From NCBI GenBank assembly GCA_024640085.1, contig JAHEFR010000006.1, positions 1 through 64,000 of the forward strand: a stretch of 64,000 nt of DNA, in the 5' to 3' direction. Below, piece after piece: positions 8,948-17,241 of this stretch. Each line of letters starts with the position of its first letter. Positions within the stretch are counted from its first letter, which is position 1. This stretch comes from Gammaproteobacteria bacterium (lineage in GTDB: Bacteria > Pseudomonadota > Gammaproteobacteria > Steroidobacterales > XN24). The notes below the pieces were generated by a model. The model was not told the origin of the DNA and did no database searches. It was given only the letters and a program-made list of their open reading frames with translations. The translations under genes were made by a program, and so were the position numbers.

Positions 8948-10420
8948 TCAGGCTGTCGGGGTTCGCCGGCGCCGCCGCCCCAGATTCAGACCGAGCAATC
9001 CGACGAGGAGGGTGCCGAGGGTCACGGCCGGGTGTTCGATGGTGAACACCAATGGCCAGAGGGCCCCGCGAGTCACGGTCCGTAGCGATTCCCTGGCGGC
9101 GATGAAATCGGCCACCGGCGGACTGTAGCGGTAATAGGCTTCGACGAAGGCGCGACCGGCCCCGAAGCGCATCAGCACTTCGTCCCTGAATCGCCGCAGG
9201 CTGGCCACGTGCCTGTCCATGGGGCTGCCGTAAGCGGCGGTGGCGATGAAACAGAGGCTGTTGCAGAAGATCTGACAGTCGTCGTCGTCCTCGACGCCGT
9301 CGTCCTCGACGACGCCGATGGTCACGGTGTCCGCGTCGGGATCGATCGAGGACATTTGGGTCGGGTTGACGATATAGACGTTGAAATACACCGGGGAGGG
9401 CCCCGAGTTGTCGTCGTCGATCAGCATCACCAGGAACTGCTGCACCGTTTCCCCGTCGGCGAAGTCCAGGGTCTGGGTCTCGGCCACGTAGTCTTCGCCC
9501 GCGACAGCCATATTGCCCGTCGCTCCGTCGGCCATGGAATAGTCCACGGTCACCGCCCCGGTGGATCCGCCGCGGCGGTTGACCTGCATCGTCACCGTGC
9601 CGGAAGATTCGGACGGTGTCGCGTCGCCGATCACCTCCAGATCGAACTCACCGGGCTGGCCGGGCTCGTCGTCCTCGATGATCACCAGCCGCGTGGTCCC
9701 GCCCGGGACCACCTCGCCATCCGGGCTGCCGTTGCCTGAGACCAGGGTCAGGGTCTCGTTACCCTCGAGGATATCGTCCTGGAGCGTCATCACCTCGAAG
9801 CTGTTGCTGCCCTGGTTCTCGTCCAGCTCCACGGTTTGGGTGACGTCCGTATAGTCCACGCCCAGGGTCGCGGAGCCCGGTTGCCCGGAGACCTCGATGG
9901 ACGCCGCGATGCCGGTGCCCGTTCGCAGAACGTCCACGGGCAGGTTGTCGCCCTCGGTCACCCTCAACGTGTCGTTTCCGTCGAAGCTGAGTTCCACTGG
10001 AGCCTGTTGGGAATCAAGGATGTTCAGCGTCAGGCTGGTGGCGCTCCCCAGGGTCGCATCGGAAGGTGAGCTCAGCGTGATAGTGGCGAACTCAGTGCCT
10101 TCCCTCTTGCCGTCGTCGAAGGCTTCGACCGCGATATTGGCAAACAGAGCGCCATCCTCGATCTGGACGACACCCAGGGGCAGGTTGATATCGAAGTCCG
10201 GCCCGAGTTGCGCGGTCCCACCCACGCCGACGCTGAGGATGGCCGACACCGCTCCGTCCGGAGAACCGCTGCGGACGACCGTGATATATCCTTTCTTGCC
10301 CTCCTCGACAGTCAGGCGGGTCTCGCCGAATTGCATCACGCCGTCCGCCCTGGCGAGGGCGCCGGAGAACTGCAGCATGACGGCGAGCACCAGGGGGACT
10401 AGGCGAGCGACTGAATTCAT
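8948..10420 (-). CDS. Calx-beta domain surface protein with CFI-box C-terminus
   Basis: 490-aa secreted protein. A Sec signal peptide ends after about residue 24 (SGALARA-D). Three Calx-beta-like repeats follow (roughly 27-130, 135-240, 245-365), recognised by EEG/TEGD openings, DD.. calcium-type turns and GxEF/GNETLTL endings. A run of acidic residues (EDDGVEDDDD) precedes a Cys cluster and CFIATAAYGSP at 390-400, the hallmark of the CFI-box C-terminal domain. A final hydrophobic segment (about 463-482) and an Arg-rich end (GRRRRR) look like a sorting or anchoring tail. Calx-beta repeats usually bind calcium in adhesins. The ATG at 10420 was chosen because it starts the signal peptide. Confidence 0.85.
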   Translation of the reverse strand: MNSVARLVPLVLAVMLQFSGALARADGVMQFGETRLTVEEGKKGYITVVRSGSPDGAVSAILSVGVGGTAQLGPDFDINLPLGVVQIEDGALFANIAVEAFDDGKREGTEFATITLSSPSDATLGSATSLTLNILDSQQAPVELSFDGNDTLRVTEGDNLPVDVLRTGTGIAASIEVSGQPGSATLGVDYTDVTQTVELDENQGSNSFEVMTLQDDILEGNETLTLVSGNGSPDGEVVPGGTTRLVIIEDDEPGQPGEFDLEVIGDATPSESSGTVTMQVNRRGGSTGAVTVDYSMADGATGNMAVAGEDYVAETQTLDFADGETVQQFLVMLIDDDNSGPSPVYFNVYIVNPTQMSSIDPDADTVTIGVVEDDGVEDDDDCQIFCNSLCFIATAAYGSPMDRHVASLRRFRDEVLMRFGAGRAFVEAYYRYSPPVADFIAARESLRTVTRGALWPLVFTIEHPAVTLGTLLVGLLGLNLGRRRRRTPTA

Positions 10421-10568
10421 TGATCGTGGATCCGTTGGCTGGCGTCTGGGGACGGATTCTAGGCTTCCGGAGTCCCCGACTCCACTTTGCCGCCGAGAAC
10501 GGCGGCGGGATCGAATTGTGAACCGGTTCGCAGCCGCGCCCTGCCGGTTTGTCGCAAGCTTTGTGCCC

Positions 10569-10766
10569 ATGAGCACGCCGTATTACGCCAGTTTCTTCGT
10601 CCACGACTCGCGCGAGCGGGCCGTGACGCAGTACTGCGGCATCATAGAGATGGCGCGGCGGAATCCCCGGGACCTGGGGACCCGGGACCTGGCGGTGCTG
10701 TTGGCACGAAATCTCGACGTGGACTCCGCAGACGTGGAAGTCCTCCAGTGGGGCCCGGTCCACTGA
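10569..10766 (+). CDS. Conserved-looking small protein (65 aa), function unknown
   Basis: 65-residue frame beginning MSTPYYASFFVHDSRERAV and ending EVLQWGPVH. Composition is balanced and globular-looking (Tyr, Phe, Cys, Trp present), unlike the Arg/Pro-rich shadow frames of this GC-rich DNA, which argues that it is coded. It is divergent from the Calx-beta gene, and a convergent thioesterase-like gene ends 7 bases away. No clear Shine-Dalgarno is visible. I recognise no family or motif. Confidence 0.5.
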   Translation: MSTPYYASFFVHDSRERAVTQYCGIIEMARRNPRDLGTRDLAVLLARNLDVDSADVEVLQWGPVH

Positions 10767-10773
10767 TCGGGAC

Positions 10774-11160
10774 TCAGCCCGACCAGCCAGCAGTCGAAAC
10801 CATACCCGTAGCCACCGCGCAGAGGCGGTTGGCGCAGTAAAGCCCGCTCTCCACGAACGCCAGGTTATCCGCTCTCTTGCGCGCGCCTGCCTGGGCCGTC
10901 AGCGAATCCCCCCGCGTCGGTCGGATGAATTTGATAGATAGTTCCACCGTGCCCGCGCGCTGATCCGGGAACTGGAGTCTGCCAGCCACCCTGGGGGCGC
11001 AATCGAAAAACCCCGCCAGCACGGCGCCGTTGACGGCATCCGTGCCGAGATCGTCCCGATGGTCGGCCCCGGCCTCCGCCGGGTCTGTCACGTTGCGGTG
11101 CGTCCTGAGAAGATTCCGGCTGCGAGCCCGGATCCGGGCGAGGAATTCGGATGCCGTCAT
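10774..11160 (-). CDS. Hot-dog fold thioesterase-like protein (PaaI/YiiD type)
   Basis: 128-aa protein. The second half (TVELSIKFIRPTRGDSLTA... then ANRLCAVATGMV) matches the two central strands of PaaI-like acyl-CoA thioesterases. The first half holds the segment where the family usually has HGG(x)nD; here it reads VNGAVLAGFFD, so the usual His is Asn while the Asp remains. The substrate is unknown and activity may differ from canonical enzymes. The start at 11160 (MTASEF) is preferred over a longer frame because the upstream eight codons overlap the promoter of the divergent gene. Confidence 0.7.
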   Translation of the reverse strand: MTASEFLARIRARSRNLLRTHRNVTDPAEAGADHRDDLGTDAVNGAVLAGFFDCAPRVAGRLQFPDQRAGTVELSIKFIRPTRGDSLTAQAGARKRADNLAFVESGLYCANRLCAVATGMVSTAGWSG

Positions 11161-11213
11161 CCCGGAGTCCTGGAGTAGAATCACCCGCGCTCTCTTCAGC
11201 CAATGATCAGTCG

Positions 11214-12230
11214 ATGAAGAACTTTCCCACGGTCCGCCGTCTCGTTCTGGTTCTTTTCCTCTGGGCGTTGCTCACGGGCGGGACCGCGATCAGGTGCGGT
11301 AGCGATCCGGGCAATCTGGGTCCGGACAGGGATCCGCCGGTGGCCGCCGACGGCCTGTACACCATCGGCGTCACAGGGACGCTGACCGCTTTCATGAAGG
11401 CCTCCGATCCGAATGGGTTTCCGCTGACCTATTCCATCGTCTCCGGTCCCGGCCAGGGCAGCCTCCAGGACGTCGATACGAAGACGGGGCGATTCACCTA
11501 CCTGCCGGGCGCCGTGGGCGTCGACAGTTTCTCCTTCCGGGCCACCAACAGCTTTCAGGCGTCCAATGTCGCCGTTGTCACCATCCAGGTTTTGGAGGCG
11601 CCGCTGGAGGCGGCGGCGACAAAGCCGTCAGGCGCCGATCAGGTCGCAGACGACCCCCTGACGCCCGGCGCCATGATCGTGCTGTGGGACGACGGGATCG
11701 GGACTCTACAGCGCGTGTATCGTGGCCTGCCGATCCCGGCCGATACCCTGGCAACAGGCGTGGTCCGATTCGACCTGGACCCTCTCCGGCCTGGCAGGAT
11801 CAGGGCGTCGCTCGGGTCGGCGAGCGGGATCGTCAGCGACGACGGCGGTGATCGGTGGCGTGACGGGCCGGAGCCCCCGTCAGACTGCTTGTCCGGGCGC
11901 GACGCGGGGACTCATGGGCCGCCGGGAACGGCAGCCTGTGCCGTATTGACCGATTCGCTGTCTCTTGCCCTCGGGAGCGATGACAGGGGTCGCAAGACGG
12001 ACAGTGAGACCTGGTCGCTGCTGCAGGACACCCTCCGGGCCGGTGCGTGGCGGCTGGCGATTTCCGGGCCCCGGACGGTCGTTCTCGAGACCCGGGACGA
12101 CGGACACTCCTGGACCATTCTGAGGGAACTGGCGATAGGTGATCTGCGGCTGGTCGCGTGCGCGGACCGAAATATATGCCTCATGGACGTGACCGGCACG
12201 GCCCTGTGGCGGTTCGAAACGGGGCCATGA
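11214..12230 (+). CDS. Secreted protein with cadherin-like domain and Asp-box repeats
   Basis: 338-aa protein. The N-terminus has a basic stretch and a hydrophobic segment (VLVLFLWALLTGGTA) as signal peptide or anchor. Residues about 50-145 form a bacterial cadherin-like/Ig-like domain (DPNGFPLTYSIVSGP, then TYLPGAVGVDSFSFRATN). The C-terminal half carries Asp-box (BNR) turns, SDDGGDRW and TRDDGHSW, suggesting part of a beta-propeller similar to sialidase or YCF48-like repeats. A likely role is an envelope or surface protein. The ATG start was chosen for the signal peptide. Function is unknown. Confidence 0.7.
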   Translation: MKNFPTVRRLVLVLFLWALLTGGTAIRCGSDPGNLGPDRDPPVAADGLYTIGVTGTLTAFMKASDPNGFPLTYSIVSGPGQGSLQDVDTKTGRFTYLPGAVGVDSFSFRATNSFQASNVAVVTIQVLEAPLEAAATKPSGADQVADDPLTPGAMIVLWDDGIGTLQRVYRGLPIPADTLATGVVRFDLDPLRPGRIRASLGSASGIVSDDGGDRWRDGPEPPSDCLSGRDAGTHGPPGTAACAVLTDSLSLALGSDDRGRKTDSETWSLLQDTLRAGAWRLAISGPRTVVLETRDDGHSWTILRELAIGDLRLVACADRNICLMDVTGTALWRFETGP

Positions 12231-12277
12231 GGGGATTGGTGTAAACTCGGCCGCCCCCGGGGACGGATGGGCGCAGA

Positions 12278-13105
12278 ATGTCATCTCGAGCTTCACATAC
12301 CGGCGCCGGGCGCCCGTTTGCCGGCGCTCTGGTGGTCGAGGCCGTCATCGCCAGCCTCCGGCAGACGAGGCAACTGGTCAGCGGCCAGGCGCGACTCGAG
12401 GAGTCCAACGTCCACGAAGCCCGCAAGACTCTCAAGAAGATCCGCGCGGGGCTGCGTATGCTGGCAGACGCGGCGGCGGTGGACCTCCGGCGGGCGAACG
12501 AACTCTGCCGCGATCTCGGCCGGCTCCTGTCGGGTCTCCGGGACCTTGACGTCTGCCTTCTGACCCTCCAGGGATTGCCCCGCGTCCCGGCGGAGGAGTC
12601 CAGGGGGCTCGAAAGCAAACTGCGTTCCCGGCGCGAGGAGATTCACAACGCGTTGAGGCCCGACCCGGAAGCGGATGCCGAGATCGTCGAAGACCTGAAG
12701 GGGATCGAGCAGGCGCTCGTCGACCTGAATGCAGGGGCATTCACGAGGCCGCGGCTGGACGATGCGGTGGACCGATCACGGCTGGCAGGCGTGCAGCGGT
12801 TCCAGGCCGTCCAGTCCGACGGTAGTGAGGAGGCATTCCACGATTTGAGGAAGGCCGCCAAGCGGGAACTGTATCAGCGGCGATATCTCGCCGATGCCGG
12901 CGCCAGCCACGATTCCCGTCTGGAATTGCTCGATGTCCTGGGGGAGCACCTCGGGCGTCACCAGGACCTCTCGGTCCTGCGCGAGCTGGCCACCGAGCTG
13001 GGCGGGCTTGGCGCCGGGCTCGCCGGGGTCATCGAAGACGAGATCGTGACCGAACGGGAACGCTGTCTCGAGATTGCCGGCCACGCTTATGGATGTGAGC
13101 CATGA
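12278..13105 (+). CDS. CHAD domain-containing protein
   Basis: 275-aa helical protein. The conserved CHAD histidine/lysine helices are visible as VHEARKTLKKIRAGLRML near residue 45 and FHDLRKAAKRELYQ near residue 188, with HQDLSVL and DVLGEHLG later. CHAD domains bind inorganic polyphosphate and can associate with polyphosphate granules. The usual CYTH/triphosphatase partner is not fused and not adjacent. The product would be cytoplasmic. The downstream Rieske gene starts 31 bases later and may share the transcript, with no obvious functional connection. Confidence 0.85.
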   Translation: MSSRASHTGAGRPFAGALVVEAVIASLRQTRQLVSGQARLEESNVHEARKTLKKIRAGLRMLADAAAVDLRRANELCRDLGRLLSGLRDLDVCLLTLQGLPRVPAEESRGLESKLRSRREEIHNALRPDPEADAEIVEDLKGIEQALVDLNAGAFTRPRLDDAVDRSRLAGVQRFQAVQSDGSEEAFHDLRKAAKRELYQRRYLADAGASHDSRLELLDVLGEHLGRHQDLSVLRELATELGGLGAGLAGVIEDEIVTERERCLEIAGHAYGCEP

Positions 13106-13136
13106 CGAATCGCGGGTCGGGCGCCGGAGACAATTG

Positions 13137-14300
13137 ATGTCCTCAGGGCGGTCAGCCGGAGAGGCCGGCGGTCCGAAACTCGGCCTGCCAGGCTGGGTAT
13201 ACCGGGACGAGCGTTTCTTCCGCGGCGAGATCGACAAGGTTCTGCTGCCGTCCTGGCAGGTGGTCTGTCACCAGAGTGATATCCCCGCGCCCGGCGACTT
13301 CCGGCGGCTGGACTTTGCCGGTAAGCCCATATTCGTGGTGCGGGGCGAAGATACGGAGGTCAGGGCGTTCTATAACGTCTGCCGTCATCGGGCCTCGCGC
13401 CTGCTGGACGGGGATGCGTCTGGGGCCGGGCACTGCCGGCGCGGCCGGATCGTCTGCCCCTATCACGGCTGGACCTATGATCTGGAAGGACGTCTCAGGG
13501 GCGTCCCCGACAGGGCGGCCTATGACGACTTCGAGGACGCGGGCTGGGGTCTGAATACTCCCGAGATCGAGATCTGGCACGGGTTCATCTTCATCCGATG
13601 CCGGCCCGGGGGAGCCGGCGTGGCCGAGATGATGGCGCCCTGGGAGGACGCGATCGCCCCCTATCGGTTTGCGGACATGCGGGCCCTGGGGCGGGTCACC
13701 CTGAGACCGAGAGCGGTGAACTGGAAGACCATCGTCGAGAACTATGCCGACGGCCTGCATATACCGGTCGCCCACCCGGGCCTGTCGGCCCTCTCGGCTG
13801 GCAGCTACCGCCTGGAAGCCGACGAGAGTGTCATGCACATGAGTGCGGACGTGCCGGAGCAGGGAACCGGATCCTGGTCAGTGCGGGGCTACAGCCGTTA
13901 CCTGCCGCCGGTGGAGCACCTGCCACCGGCGCTGAGACGCCGGTGGAACTACTTCCTGCTATGGCCGAACCTGGCGTTCGACATCTATCCGGACCAGGTG
14001 GACTTCATGCAGATGATCCCCCTCGGTCCCCGGCACACCCTGATACGGGAGATTCCCTACGGTCACCCGGACGGCCGCCGGGAGATGGCCGCGGCGCGAT
14101 ACCTGAACTGGCGCATCAACCGGCAGGTGAACGCGGAGGACCGGGATCTGATCGAGAGAGTCCAGGCGGGGATGGACAGCGGCGTTTTCCGACAGGGCCC
14201 GCTGTCCCGGAACGAGATATGTCTCCGGGCGCTGGCCCAACGACTCAGGGAAGCGCTGCCGGAAGCCATCGAGCCCGACCCACCCGCGTACCCGGAATGA
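13137..14300 (+). CDS. Rieske non-heme iron oxygenase, large subunit
   Basis: 387-aa ring-hydroxylating-type oxygenase. The Rieske [2Fe-2S] ligands are C82-x-H84 and C107-x2-H110 (CPYHGWTYDLEGRLRG). The mononuclear iron site is NYADGLH-x4-H with His208 and His213, bridging Asp205, and a third ligand expected in FDIYPDQVDF. The ATG at 13137 has GGAG seven bases upstream; earlier in-frame starts (13074 TTG, 13089 ATG) overlap the CHAD gene. No ferredoxin, reductase or small subunit gene is adjacent, so electrons must come from unlinked partners. Its stop overlaps the start of a rhomboid gene. The substrate is unknown. Confidence 0.9.
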   Translation: MSSGRSAGEAGGPKLGLPGWVYRDERFFRGEIDKVLLPSWQVVCHQSDIPAPGDFRRLDFAGKPIFVVRGEDTEVRAFYNVCRHRASRLLDGDASGAGHCRRGRIVCPYHGWTYDLEGRLRGVPDRAAYDDFEDAGWGLNTPEIEIWHGFIFIRCRPGGAGVAEMMAPWEDAIAPYRFADMRALGRVTLRPRAVNWKTIVENYADGLHIPVAHPGLSALSAGSYRLEADESVMHMSADVPEQGTGSWSVRGYSRYLPPVEHLPPALRRRWNYFLLWPNLAFDIYPDQVDFMQMIPLGPRHTLIREIPYGHPDGRREMAAARYLNWRINRQVNAEDRDLIERVQAGMDSGVFRQGPLSRNEICLRALAQRLREALPEAIEPDPPAYPE

Positions 14301-14974
14301 TCCCGATCCGGGACGACAACCCGGTCTACCGGACCCCGGTCGTCACTTACGCATTGATCGGACTGTGCGTGCTCGTATTCCTGGCTCAGCTGACCCTGGG
14401 CAAGGGTGGGGTCGAACGGATGTTCTACACGTTCGGCCTGATCCCGGCCGTTCTCACTGGCCGGGCGGCACTGGCACCAGGACTCGAGGTGGTGCCGCCG
14501 GCGGCCACCATCGTCACCTCCATGTTCGTTCACGCCGGGTTCTTCCACCTGGCGGGCAATCTGCTCTATCTGTGGATATTCGCTGACAACGTGGAGGACC
14601 GACTCGGCCGCTGGCGCTTCGCGGTCTTCTATCTTGTCTGCGGAACAGGCGCCGCTATCGCCCAGGTGCTGCCCGACGCCGGCTCGCGGATTCCGATGAT
14701 CGGTGCGAGTGGCGCCATATCGGGTGTCCTGGGCGCTTACCTGGTCATGTACCCCCACGCCCGGGTCCTGGTCGCACTGCCGATCGTGCTGGTCCTGCAG
14801 ATCGTGAGGCTCCGTGCCGTCACGGTGCTGGGGTTCTGGTTCCTGCTCCAGTTGCTGAGCTCACTGATGGCGACATCGGGCGAGGGCGGTGTCGCGTTCA
14901 GGGCCCATCTGGGCGGGTTCGTGACGGGCCTGGCCGTTCTGCCGTTGTTCAGGCGGGCCGGCCAGAGGGGGTGA
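14297..14974 (+). CDS. Rhomboid family intramembrane serine protease
   Basis: 225-aa membrane protein with about six transmembrane segments. Motifs follow the rhomboid order: HAGFFHLAGNLLYLWIF (about 79-95), then GASGAISG with catalytic Ser138, then AHLGGF with catalytic His204. The N-terminus MIPIRDDNPV is typical of the bacterial group. The ATG shares its bases with the TGA of the Rieske gene (ATGA), so translation is probably coupled. Rhomboids cleave membrane-spanning segments of substrates; none can be named, though the Calx-beta protein upstream ends in a membrane tail. Confidence 0.92.
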   Translation: MIPIRDDNPVYRTPVVTYALIGLCVLVFLAQLTLGKGGVERMFYTFGLIPAVLTGRAALAPGLEVVPPAATIVTSMFVHAGFFHLAGNLLYLWIFADNVEDRLGRWRFAVFYLVCGTGAAIAQVLPDAGSRIPMIGASGAISGVLGAYLVMYPHARVLVALPIVLVLQIVRLRAVTVLGFWFLLQLLSSLMATSGEGGVAFRAHLGGFVTGLAVLPLFRRAGQRG

Positions 14975-15049
14975 CCCGGGGACCAGGTCGTTACAATCCC
15001 TGTCAGAGTTTATGTGCTGGCGTTCGTCGCCGGCGGGGAGTCATGGATC

Positions 15050-17086
15050 TTGTTCTCGTACCAAAGAACGATCGTTGCCTGGCTGCTGACTGCCGCCCTG
15101 CTGTACGGCCCGGTCACCGCGTCCGCCCGCGTGCTGGAATTGACCGTCGAGGACAGGGCACCGGTGCTCGACGGACTCGAGTTTGGCGAGGTTGGCGCCT
15201 ACGAGAAACTTCGCGGCACCGTGCGATTCTCGTTCGATCCGGGGAGTGCGGCCAACACGTCGGTCACGGACCTGGCCCTCGGGCCGATAGGCCCTTCCGG
15301 CGGCGTCGAGGCCGAAGCGAACTTCGTTGTTCTGCAACCTGCGGAGTCGGGGCGCGGGTCCGGCGTGGGCTTCCTCGAGGTCAGCAACCGGGGTGGCAAG
15401 GCGTCACTCCGGTATCTCAACGGCGCGGCCAGGTTCGCCGCCGACCCCGTTGAATCCGGGGATTTCGGCGACGGACTGCTGATGCGTCTCGGCCTGACCA
15501 TCATCTGGGTGGGCTGGCAGTTCGACGTGCCGGAGGAGCCCGGAAATCTCAGATTGACGGTCCCGGTGGCGACGACCCCCGGTGGGCCGATCACGGGGCT
15601 GGTTCGAAGCGACTGGGTGGTCGAGGAGTCAGTGACCGAGCTACCCCTGAGCCACCGGGACCACGTGCCTTACCCTGTGGCCGATCCGGACGATGACCGC
15701 AACATCCTTTACGTGCGGGACGGACGTGACCTGCCGCGCCGGATAGTGCCGCGGGATCGATGGCGGTTCGTTGGCGAGGTCGGGGGGATAGTCCCGGGCC
15801 AGATTTCCATGGACGGAGGCTTTGCCCCAGGCCGTATCTACGAGCTGGTTTATGTATCGAAGGACCCTGCGCTCGTCGGCCTCGGGCTGACCGCGGTCCG
15901 GGACATGATGTCCTTTGCAAAATACGATCCCGACTCACCCTTCCGGGTCCGGTACGGGATCGCCTTCGGTGTCTCTCAGACCGGGCGCTTCCTGCGGCAC
16001 TTCCTCTATCAGGGATTCAATCTGGACGAGGACGACCGCAAGGTCTTTGACGGCATGCTCATCCACACGGCCGGCGCGGGCCGGGGGAGTTTCAACCACC
16101 GATTCGCCCAGCCCTCCCGGGACGCCCACCGGTTTTCGACATTCTTCTATCCGACCGATCTCTATCCATTCACGAGCCTGCCGGCCAGGGACCCTGTCAC
16201 CGGGCTGGACCAGGGCCTGCTGGATCGGCTCGCGCCGCGGGACAGGCCGAAGGTCATGGTGACCAACACCGGATACGAGTACTGGGGGCGGGCAGCCTCG
16301 CTGATCCACACGACGCCGGATGGCGGGAGTGATGCGGACCCCGCGCCCCAGGAGCGCATCTATCATCTGGCCTCCGCCCAGCACTTCGTCGGCCGATGGC
16401 CGCCGCTGGTCGAGCGCCGCATCCCCGGTGCCGACGGCTGGATTGGAAACCCGGTGGACTTCCTCGTCAATCTCCGAGCCCTCGTTGCCAGACTGGTGGC
16501 ATGGGTGGTCGATGATAAACCGCCGCCGGCAAGTCGATATCCCCGCATGGCCCAGGGGGAACTCGTTCCGGCGGAGGCGGTGGCGTTCCCTCTGGTACCC
16601 GGCGTGCGGCTTCCGAATGAGGCTCACCTCGCCTACCGCGCTGACTACGGGCCCCGGTGGAAAGAGGGGATCGTCAGCCTGCAGCCGCCATGGCTCGGTC
16701 CGCCGTTCCAGACGCTGGTGCCCCAGGTCGACTCCGTCGGCAACGAGATCGGCGGAGTGAGGAACGTGGAGGTAGCCGTCCCGTTGGCGACGTACACGCC
16801 CTGGAGTCTTCGCTGGGGACAGATCCAACCCGTAGAGATGCGCGATTTCCGCGGCACCCTGCTGCCGCTCCCGAGGGATCGGGAGACGGCGTCGTCGGAT
16901 GGCGATGAGCGACCCACCATCGCGGATCTGTACCCCGATTTGGATTTCTACATGGTTTCCGCCAGCCACGCCGCGAACCGGCTCGTCGAGCAGGGGTTCC
17001 TGTTGCCCGAGGATCGTGAACGGGTCCTGCGGCGGGCCCGGGAACTCTGGCAGCGCTTGGGCGACGAGGAGGGCGCAGACCGGTGA
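15050..17086 (+). CDS. Secreted alpha/beta hydrolase domain protein
   Basis: About 678 aa from a TTG at 15050, chosen because GGGGAG lies nine bases upstream and the product then begins with a clean Sec signal peptide (FSYQRTIVAWLLTAALLYG, cleavage after ASA). The frame also opens at a GTG at 15014. Signature stretches are FLEVSNRGGKA, IIWVGWQFDVP and GVSQTGRFLRHFLYQGFN, where the Ser of VSQTG is the probable nucleophile, matching the large alpha/beta hydrolase domain family Abhydrolase_10. Substrates of these periplasmic proteins are poorly known. A charged 52-codon frame overlaps its stop. Confidence 0.8.
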   Translation: MFSYQRTIVAWLLTAALLYGPVTASARVLELTVEDRAPVLDGLEFGEVGAYEKLRGTVRFSFDPGSAANTSVTDLALGPIGPSGGVEAEANFVVLQPAESGRGSGVGFLEVSNRGGKASLRYLNGAARFAADPVESGDFGDGLLMRLGLTIIWVGWQFDVPEEPGNLRLTVPVATTPGGPITGLVRSDWVVEESVTELPLSHRDHVPYPVADPDDDRNILYVRDGRDLPRRIVPRDRWRFVGEVGGIVPGQISMDGGFAPGRIYELVYVSKDPALVGLGLTAVRDMMSFAKYDPDSPFRVRYGIAFGVSQTGRFLRHFLYQGFNLDEDDRKVFDGMLIHTAGAGRGSFNHRFAQPSRDAHRFSTFFYPTDLYPFTSLPARDPVTGLDQGLLDRLAPRDRPKVMVTNTGYEYWGRAASLIHTTPDGGSDADPAPQERIYHLASAQHFVGRWPPLVERRIPGADGWIGNPVDFLVNLRALVARLVAWVVDDKPPPASRYPRMAQGELVPAEAVAFPLVPGVRLPNEAHLAYRADYGPRWKEGIVSLQPPWLGPPFQTLVPQVDSVGNEIGGVRNVEVAVPLATYTPWSLRWGQIQPVEMRDFRGTLLPLPRDRETASSDGDERPTIADLYPDLDFYMVSASHAANRLVEQGFLLPEDRERVLRRARELWQRLGDEEGADR

Positions 17087-17241
17087 ACGAGTGGCTCAGG
17101 ATCATGATCGAGGAGATCAGGCGCAAGAAAGAGGAGCATGACCAGGATCGGGAGGAGCGTCGGCGGCGGTCAGATGGGGCCGCCCGCCGGGACGGCGCGG
17201 ACGAGCGGCCCCGGCGGCCGGACGGTCGTCCCCCGGGTTGA
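17083..17241 (+). CDS. Small highly charged protein (52 aa), overlapping both neighbours
   Basis: GTG start within the TGA of the previous gene (GTGA). The TGA stop at 17239-17241 overlaps the TTG start of the next gene (TTGA). The peptide begins VNEWLRIMIEEIRRKKEE, an amphipathic helix, then becomes Arg/Asp/Glu-rich. The exact overlap on both sides suggests coupled translation through the operon. I recognise no family; it may serve mainly to carry ribosomes to the permease gene. Confidence 0.5.
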   Translation: MNEWLRIMIEEIRRKKEEHDQDREERRRRSDGAARRDGADERPRRPDGRPPG

